64,000 nucleotides of DNA, taken from Emydura subglobosa. Taxonomy: Eukaryota; Chordata; Testudines; Chelidae. The stretch covers positions 89,866,407 through 89,930,406 of the forward strand of contig ML679946.1 in assembly GCA_007922225.1 (NCBI GenBank), given 5' to 3'. A model generated the notes under the pieces. It ran no database searches, was not told where the DNA came from, and worked only from the letters and a program-made list of their open reading frames with translations. Shown piece by piece: positions 57,846 to 64,000 of the stretch (the stretch's first letter is position 1; every line of letters starts with the position of its first letter). The translations under genes and the position numbers were made by a program.

Positions 57846-57850
57846 GTCAG

Positions 57851-58391
57851 AACTTGGTGAGTGGGAAGGTAGAAGTCATATCCTCCTAATTCCAAAAGCC
57901 CCTTCCACTTGAGCTAAAGTGAAATTCTGTTAGTATCTGTATAAAAGCTATGACACTCAGTTGAGGAGTTCTGTTTCTGTCAGGTAGAGGGCAGTGGTAG
58001 AAATACAGGTTAGCAGCTTTGTTGTGAAATATTTCCCCTGAGACTTTAGCATTTCTTCTATCTACCTTCCAAAATACTTTATACTCTGCCATATCATAAG
58101 GCTCTTGCCCAGTTTTTACTCACATTGCCTTAGTAAAATCTGAGTAAGAACCTCAGGGTGGGGCCTTTAGGCCTCAGTATGTACTCAGGTATTTTATAGC
58201 AAATTACATCCCATTTTGTGCAGTGTGTATATATAGATCTGAGAATCCCTGAACTTTTGCACACCGTACCTTGGAAATGACTGCCTCTTTTGGTTGCTTC
58301 ACTGGCAAATGATTGGGGTGGTTGTTAGTACTGTCCATATGCACTGTACCCAGCAATCTGGCCCTTAGGGCTAGAGTAACACATGATTTCT
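57851..58391 (-). other. KLHL38: Region downstream of KLHL38 (3' UTR expected)
   Basis: This 541-bp stretch follows the KLHL38 stop on the minus strand. No canonical AATAAA or ATTAAA is present in it on that strand, so the polyadenylation site is either non-canonical or further left, beyond the hAT relic. Confidence 0.55.
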
Positions 58392-58678
58392 TTACAGGAG
58401 GTTTGAATAAGGGACACACTGAAGAGCAAGGCATCCATGGTCAAAGAGTTTGTGTGGGAGTTTCCCCTTCGAAGTCCATGTGTCAGTTTCAGGATCATAG
58501 CAATCCAATGAATCAGAATCTTGGATCATATTGTCTGTAGTGAGACAGCGCCCTCCGGTAACATATAGCTTGTTTTTGATCACAGCAGCCCCATGATGCA
58601 TTCGTCTGTCCTTCATGTCTGCACACTTAACAAACTTGTTGGCCTTAGTATCGTAAGCAATTATTCTTCGGGTGTACC
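58392..58678 (-). CDS. KLHL38: KLHL38 last coding exon (kelch domain C-terminus)
   Basis: A polypyrimidine tract and CTAG acceptor end at 58679. The exon starts with GG completing a Gly codon, then encodes 94 residues to TAA at 58394-58392. It begins YTRRIIAYDTKANKFVKCAD and includes DRRMHHGAAV, NKLYVTGGR (the double-Gly kelch signature), DCYDPETDTWTS and LFDHGCLALQC. These match the end of the human KLHL38 kelch propeller closely, and no other kelch-like protein I know shares KFVKCADMKDRRMHHGA. KLHL38 is a BTB-BACK-kelch protein expressed in muscle, presumed to act as a cullin-3 adaptor. It is much larger (about 580 residues), so the BTB, BACK and most kelch repeats lie in upstream exons not found here. 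Confidence 0.95.
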
Positions 58679-61254
58679 CTAGATACAAATCAGGGAATGG
58701 GAAAGGTAAATAGTAGTTAAAATCTACGTGCAACAGAAGGGGTAACAATATATTTCCTGCTAGTCTTCAAGACCCTTATCAATCTTGTAATTATATGGTT
58801 AGTTAATTTTACAGGACTATGGGTCTCACTAGGCACATCTAATTTACCTGGGAAGTGGTAACATGTCATAGTAGTGATGTCTGCCTAGCTATCCATGTTC
58901 TCACATTGGCTGCTATCACTGTAGTATCTGAGCACTTGTGAATGCTGTAAAAACCCCTGAGATATTTGGATTGAATGTCGTAGTAGCTGTACCAGATCAG
59001 ACTGTGGCTGTATCAAGCACAGTTTGTACTTTCACTTTTCTGCCTATGTTTTCCAAACCCCAGTGTATTTCTGCTAGCTGAATAGACTAACTTCGTCCCC
59101 AGTGCTGGTCTCAGAAATATATAGACAACTCCCACTGGGAGTCCATGTATCCCAGTTCTGAGAGCCATACTGTCCTCAGTATTAATTATTCATTCATACA
59201 GGAGTGGAATCACCATAACTTTTCACTTGTGGACTTTCTGCCAGATTATTTCCTTGAGTGAAGAGGGAGAGAGGATTGCCTCCCGAGAACAGGCACCAGA
59301 ACAAGCAGCCCAACTCCCTAAATCTGTAGATCCCTTGAGGTCTGTATGGATTTCAGGGGATCTGCTGGAGCCTAGACCCTGTTTTGCCTGAGATGCTCCC
59401 CCTCCAGCCCCGTGTCCGCTTTCCTGGCAATACAATTCCCTTAGAACTGTACTGTAGGGGATCCCCCCGCTGGCCAATGTCTCTAGAACTCCTTGTCAAT
59501 ACTGTTTCCGGGAGGGAGAATGTGGGTGGATTAGTACTGAGAGGGCCTACAGCTTCCCAGTCTGTTTCAAGCAGAAGGGATGAGTCTTTTTTAGCCCCCA
59601 TGGGTAGTAGTTAGTTTACCACTAACTTGGCAGCTTGCTTTAGAAAAAAAAAATCCTTGGCCTGAATTATGAAAGAAGTTATTTACTGCACGAGCAGCAT
59701 TACATGACAAAGCAGTGAGTTTTATTTCTCTTCCCAGTTTTCTCCCTTTGCTTACCTATTGTAACCTCTATTTACAGTCCTCTGTGGAGTCCTGCTCCAT
59801 TGGCATTTGAGCATCATCTCAGGCTTCCTCAGGGCTGGGAACATTCAAGGACTGGTCATTGAGTCAGGTATTACGAATTCCCTTTAAGGGCCTAGTTTTG
59901 TTCTCTGTTTCATGTGTGAAGTGAATCCTGTTATTTTAAGTCAGAGCTTCAGCTCAATCAATCAATGCAAGCTACTTATGTCAGCGTATTCAAGGGTAGA
60001 ATTTGGACCCAAAAGTGCATGTTCACATGGAATCTCTCCTTATTGTTTCTCTCTTGAGGTGATGGAAATTCCTAAAATCTTTATCTAATAACTTTATCTA
60101 ATTGTCTTGGGTGATTTAGAGAAAATTTAGAGATGGGCCAAAACCAGCAGTTCAGGTATGTGTGGGTTTGCGGACTGTATTCCAGCTGATATCCCAGGAT
60201 CTGACCACACCTCTAGCAGTTTTGGTTTTGGATCAGATCTAATGTTGCAAGAAATCTGTTTTCTGGGTGGCCCAGATTTTGCGAGAGCAGCTCATCTCAC
60301 AAGTTCCCAGATATTTTGAGCTGGTCTCATGAACTTTTGGCCGCATCAGATCAGAGCCTGAAGCCTAACTCCGATTCTATCTCAAAGCCTGATCCAGGTC
60401 CCACTAATAGATACGGCAAATAGACGTTAAAAGTGGTGGGCGAGGGAGAAATGCGGGTCTCTAACTGAAACTGGGGCTTGTCTACATGGTGCATTAGTAT
60501 AGGCTAAAAAAGGTGTAAATGCTAGTGCACCCTAGCCCATTGCACACTAGCTGACCTGTGTGGGCCCTGCTGGCACAAACAAAAAATTCTCTAGTGCCTG
60601 TTAATGTACGACCGTTTCAAACAGCACTACAGTAACACGCAGCAGAGGATTTTTAGCGCATGCCAGCAGGGTCTACCCAGGCCAATTAGTGCACAACACA
60701 CTAATGTGCTCTACAATTTATCTCCTTCTAGTGTGGGCTAATGTGCTGTGTAGACAAGCTCCAAGACTCCTGTTGTTCAGCCAGTATTTTATCCCTTCTT
60801 TTGATCTGAGTTGTTTTACAAGGAAACCTTGAAATGTGGTGAATGCTGTTTTTAAAAAAAACCATTATTTTGTTTTGTAATTTCAACTGTTGCTAAACCA
60901 GGAAAATTTGGCCAATGGTTTGGCATAATCACTGGTAAATGACAACCTATCTGCAATAAATCTCTCTGCTTTAAAGGGGAATGGAATATGTTTAATGTTA
61001 ACTTGATTTTTGTGGGTTTTGTTAAATACATAATTTTAAAACCAAGGTTAGGTCTTAAGCTCATCAGCAGCATACATGGGTCACCACAAGTGTTTCAGAT
61101 AAATACATTTGAAGGTAAGAATTGAAAATCCTTTCTCCCTACTTCTTTGCTGTGGTCTGATATCAGAATAGTTCCCCCACTGTCCTTGGGGCTTAATCCT
61201 GAAGAGTTTACTCAGGTTTAGGAGTCTCTCTCTGTATATGGTCCCAATGGCTTC
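58679..61254 (-). other. KLHL38: Probable KLHL38 intron
   Basis: Upstream of the last exon on the minus strand. No further kelch, BACK or BTB exon was recognised up to 64000, so the intron probably continues past the right edge. It holds the MITE at 60473-60765. The short frames around 59223-59614 have no homology. Confidence 0.6.
60473..60765. mobile_element. Palindromic MITE (GGCTTGTCTACA termini)
   Basis: The left arm GGGGCTTGTCTACATGGTGC is mirrored by the right arm GTGCTGTGTAGACAAGCTCC. Inner arms (TGGGCCCTGCTGGCA and TGCCAGCAGGGTCTACCCA) also pair, so almost the whole 290 bp folds back. Harbinger-like. Target duplication unclear. Confidence 0.75.
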
Positions 61255-61380
61255 AAGGAAGGTAAGGATGATCTAGTGGTTAGGGTGCCAGCCTAGGACT
61301 TGGGAGGCCTAGTTCAATTCTCTGCTCCATACCAGACTTCCTGTATGGTCTTGTGCAAGTCAGTTAGGCCATGCTTACCT
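61255..61380 (+). repeat. tRNA-derived (Cry-type) SINE
   Basis: An A box-like TAGTGGTTAGG (61274-61284) and a B box-like AGTTCAATTCT (61311-61321) lie 26 bp apart, followed by the core TATGGTCTTGTGCAAGTCAG. This is the best polymerase III SINE head in the window. Confidence 0.85.
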
Positions 61381-61460
61381 TACAAACTTCTGCTGGCATA
61401 GCTATTCATAGATTCCAAGGTCAGAAGGGACCAGTGTGATCATCTAGTCTGACCTGTTGT

Positions 61461-62740
61461 AATGAGGAGGCATGGCCTTCCTCAGAGGCTGACACCGAGG
61501 GACCAATGCACACCATCTGGTGTGTAGAATTGGGTGCATCATGACCTGCCCATTGGCAGCCCAGGGGCAGGACAGGAAGGAGAAGTATAAAAGCCAGGCC
61601 CTACAGCTCAGTCAGGGGAGAGCCATCAGAGGAAGAAAACAGCTTTCTCCCATTTTGGGTGTGGAAAGCTGGAGTGGAGGTGCCTGACCACGCAGTTGCC
61701 AAGGAGCTGATAAGACTGCCACTCGCAATGTATTCAGGGGAGACTGAGGACAGCCCTGCACTGCAGGTACACTACAAAGGGGGTGCAGGAAGTAGCCCAG
61801 GGATAGCTTACTACAGTCCAGCTGTGTTCCTGCCTGAACACTGGTCGGTGCATTTTGGATGGAGTCCCCCTGACCTAATGGAGGAACACTTCACCACTGT
61901 GAGGGCCCTTGACTGGGATGCAGTGGAGTAAGGTGGGGCCTGCTCCCCCTGCCACCTCACCTCTGGTGTGGCTAACTCCCTTCCACTAGGCTGTGAGGCC
62001 TGTGTTGGCGCTCATCCCCGCCAGAGCCCCTAGACTGTGTTGGCGCTCTCCCCTACTTGAGAAACCTAACTGTTTGCTACCCTGCCCTGCATAGACTGCC
62101 ACTAACTCCCCAAACCATCCTAGCCCTAACCTACCTGGGTTCCCTCTGGGACTTACCTGCTGCCTGGGAGCTGCAGTCACACATACGCTGTCATGGAGGC
62201 AGGCACAAATTAATGCAGGTAGTTAGGAGGGGAGGCATTGCAGGCAGGGTGGCCTCAGCCCCCAGGTGAGCAGCAACTGGTGATACAGCTGGTGGTGCTG
62301 TATGCTAACACCCAGTGTGGTGACCAATCTAACCCTGATCCCTTAATCTGCGTCTTTTTTTTTTTTTTTTGTTACAATGGCGGGGCATGGCTTGAGAATT
62401 GGGCCCACTCCCTGGATGGGTGCTGCCCTGAGGCTGCCAGAGGCTGGAGCAGAGGTTCCAGCCCCAAAGGGTCAGAATGACACAGTCCTGCCTTGCTGGA
62501 GCAAGGAGGCACCACTTGGAGAAACAACAATTCACAGCTAATTGATTTAACCTGATTAAATCAAACAGCTAATCTGCAGCCAGGTGTGTGGGGCAAGACA
62601 AACTTCAGTCAGTCACTGTGTGAAATAGCTGATCTGCGGCCTCTGCTAACAGCTACTCACCCTGACCATCCCAGTGGGTGCTGAGCACCCACTATTTTTT
62701 TTCCTATGGGCGCTGAGTCCTCTGGGCACCCCCCAAAGTT
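61461..62740 (+). mobile_element. LTR-like insertion with TATAAAAG
   Basis: About 1.28 kb inserted into CR1. It contains TATAAAAG (61586-61593) followed by CCAGGCCCTACAGCTCAGTC, a pattern seen in turtle LTR promoters, then the direct repeat GTGTTGGCGCTC (about 62002 and 62037) and a T-run (about 62357-62371). The open frame at 61659-61931 is part of this repeat. The terminal repeats and target duplication were not settled, so the class is tentative. Confidence 0.5.
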
Positions 62741-62910
62741 GGCACTATGCCTTTCACTAAATTTAATAGCCCATTATCAAATATTTGTTTTCCATGTAGG
62801 TACTTACAAACTGTGATAAAGTCACCCCTTAACCTTTTCTATGGGACTCAGGGGTGTGGTTTGTGACTGGCATAGCTGAGCAGGCAGAAGCTCCTAGCCT
62901 AGATGGAGTT

Positions 62911-62937
62911 ATACTGGCAAAACAGTTTTGCCAGTAT
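62911..62937. repeat. Perfect short hairpin
   Basis: TACTGGCAAAAC and GTTTTGCCAGTA are exact inverted repeats around one base, inside a MITE-like stretch (about 62880-63060) rich in CTAGTATA. Confidence 0.8.
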
Positions 62938-63061
62938 TAGTTTGTTTTGCTCATGGTGGGTGGTTTTTCTCTACCGGTACACAGTGCAGCTTTGCTAGTA
63001 TAGCTGTGCCATAGTAAGGATGCTAGTATACTGGGTAATCCTGTACTGGTAAAGTAGTCAT

Positions 63062-63355
63062 AGGGCTTGTCAGCAGGGGACATCCTGTAAAGTTAATCTG
63101 AATGAACTAAAGGTGTGAATTTAATGCGGTTTAGTTAAAATGCATGCAAACCCTGTGTGAACACCCTCATTCAGAATGAAAATGGCTTTAATTTGGTTTA
63201 GGTTAAAGTGAATTAAGCTAAAACAAGTTAAACCACTTTACTCTGAATGAAGATGTTCATGCTGGGTTTTAGTGCATTTTAACTAAACCACTTAAAATTC
63301 ACACCTTTAGTTAAATTGGATTAATTTTCCTGGCTGTCCCCTATAGACAAGCCCC
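63062..63355. mobile_element. Fold-back MITE within CR1
   Basis: Ends AGGGCTTGTCAGCAGGGGAC and, inverted, GGGGCTTGTCTATAGGGGAC. Long arms such as AACTAAAGGTGTGAATTTAA and its mirror near 63290 pair for over 100 bp. Non-coding, 294 bp. Confidence 0.85.
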
Positions 63356-63570
63356 AACTTTTCCAATTCTAGTATATCTTTTTTGAGATGCGGTGACCAG
63401 ATCTGCATGCAGTATTCAAGATGTGGGTGTACTAGGATTTATATAATAGCATTATGCTATTTTTTTTTTTTGTCTTATCTATCCCTTTCCTAATGATTCC
63501 TAACATTCTTTTAGCTTTTTTGACTGTCGCTGCACATCGAGTAGATGTTTTCACACCATGGAGCTAAATT

Positions 63571-64000
63571 GTCACTTTCCCTGTAGGATAGCACACAACT
63601 GCATCGCCTCAGGATCAGAACGGGGAGAGAATTGTGATGCTCTCATATGCAGTTCCTGCACTGGTTCCCTCCTTTTTCTAGAGCAGAATTAATCTGCATT
63701 GGCCCTTTATGAGCTGTAGATCACTTCTGCCACAGGCTGGCTTTCTCTGATGAGTGGGGGGTTAGAGTTCAGGTTCTGGCCATCAGCTACTTCTTTCTGC
63801 CTGCTGTCCTCCCATCTGGGAGAGGAGGTGGTGGCAGCCCATGGGCCTGCTCTGACCAATGGTGTAGTAGCGTGCACAGGGGAGCTAAGGGATGCTGTTT
63901 GCCCCCATTCATCCCATGTGGGCCCCCAAGGTAAGTGACAGCATGGCCTCATTTCACTATCCCTTCAAATAAAGGAAGTTGCCTCAGCAAGTTGATTGCC
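63571..64000. other. Right edge, nothing recognised
   Basis: No exon, repeat family or signal supported. The two overlapping frames at 63707-63952 and 63750-63938 have no known product. Confidence 0.4.

Larger units (their letters stand above)
56724..57850. mobile_element. hAT (Charlie-like) relic with inverted C-terminal part
   Basis: The left terminus TAGGACTGCCAATTAATCAC with repeated GTTAACTCAAGTGATTAA opens an AT-rich non-coding part. At 57149-57400 the minus strand encodes the hAT dimerisation domain (CPLEWWLKHEG, then ARKYLETPTTTVPRERLFS). At 57545-57845 the plus strand encodes the segment that normally comes just before it (RFLKIAIALDPRFKNLKCL, SDDENDC, AEPVISME). The two parts therefore face each other. 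No right terminus is found after about 57850. Stops and indels make it inactive. Confidence 0.8.
61407..63570 (-). mobile_element. CR1 LINE 3' region in three pieces
   Basis: Piece 1 (61407-61460) is CATAGATTCCAAGGTCAGAA to TCTAGTCTGACCTGTTG. Piece 2 (about 62755-62850) has TATCAAATATTTG and TGATAAAGTCACCCCTTAAC. Piece 3 (63356-63570) has CTTTTTTGAGATGCGGTGAC, TGCATGCAGTATTCAAGATG and CCTAATGATTCCTAACATTC. They are in the order of an inverted CR1 3' part, separated by later insertions. Confidence 0.75.

Noticed and set aside
61659..61931. 90-codon frame that could pass for a small gene
   Set aside because: It sits inside an LTR-like insertion just after a TATAAAAG block and resembles no protein.
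58679..64000. Search for further KLHL38 exons (BTB, BACK, earlier kelch repeats) on the minus strand
   Set aside because: No matching translation was found, so none is reported.

Overview
The window looks like nuclear DNA of a sauropsid, most probably a cryptodiran turtle. It has spliced vertebrate genes separated by long, CpG-poor, AT-rich DNA. The repeats are CR1 LINE 3' ends, a long Tx1-clade L1 copy, a Harbinger transposon with a Myb/SANT-like ORF, tRNA-derived SINEs, and many palindromic MITEs of the GGCYTTGTCTAC type. The mixture points to turtles. A crocodilian is less likely, and a bird is unlikely because of the L1-Tx1 and SINE load.

Two protein-coding genes are present, both on the minus strand and both incomplete. 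The first three coding exons of FBXO32 (atrogin-1/MAFbx, a muscle-atrophy F-box protein) lie at 8969-8854, 2616-2504 and 645-596. The remaining exons are off the left edge. The splice sites are canonical and the reading phases join cleanly. A CpG-rich segment upstream of the start codon (8970-9240) is the likely promoter. It holds a TATA-like box and a compact group of CACGTG, TGTTTAT and TGACGTC sites. At the right, 58678-58392 is the last coding exon of KLHL38, a kelch-repeat BTB protein. Its upstream exons were not found and are probably beyond 64000. In human the two genes are neighbours in the same order and orientation on 8q24.13, so this is conserved synteny.

The roughly 49 kb between the genes (about 9.2-57.9 kb) shows no convincing host exon. 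It is a layered record of mobile elements. A Harbinger ORF1 region (17820-19757) is cut by a 5.4 kb decayed L1-Tx1 element (19758 to about 25150). A diverged Jockey-superfamily LINE lies at about 44660-48560 and carries an insertion of about 1 kb. CR1 fragments are repeatedly used as targets: by a 1085-bp hAT element at 41720-42804, by a hAT MITE that itself contains a pogo-like MITE at 38119-38475, and by LTR-like DNA and palindromic MITEs at 61.4-63.6 kb. A probable solo LTR lies at 35123-35839. A hAT relic at 56.72-57.85 kb has its C-terminal coding part inverted relative to the part before it.

No new biochemical system was found. The items most worth following up are the FBXO32 promoter site cluster, the rearranged hAT relic next to the KLHL38 3' end, and the well-marked nested insertions, which can be ordered in time.
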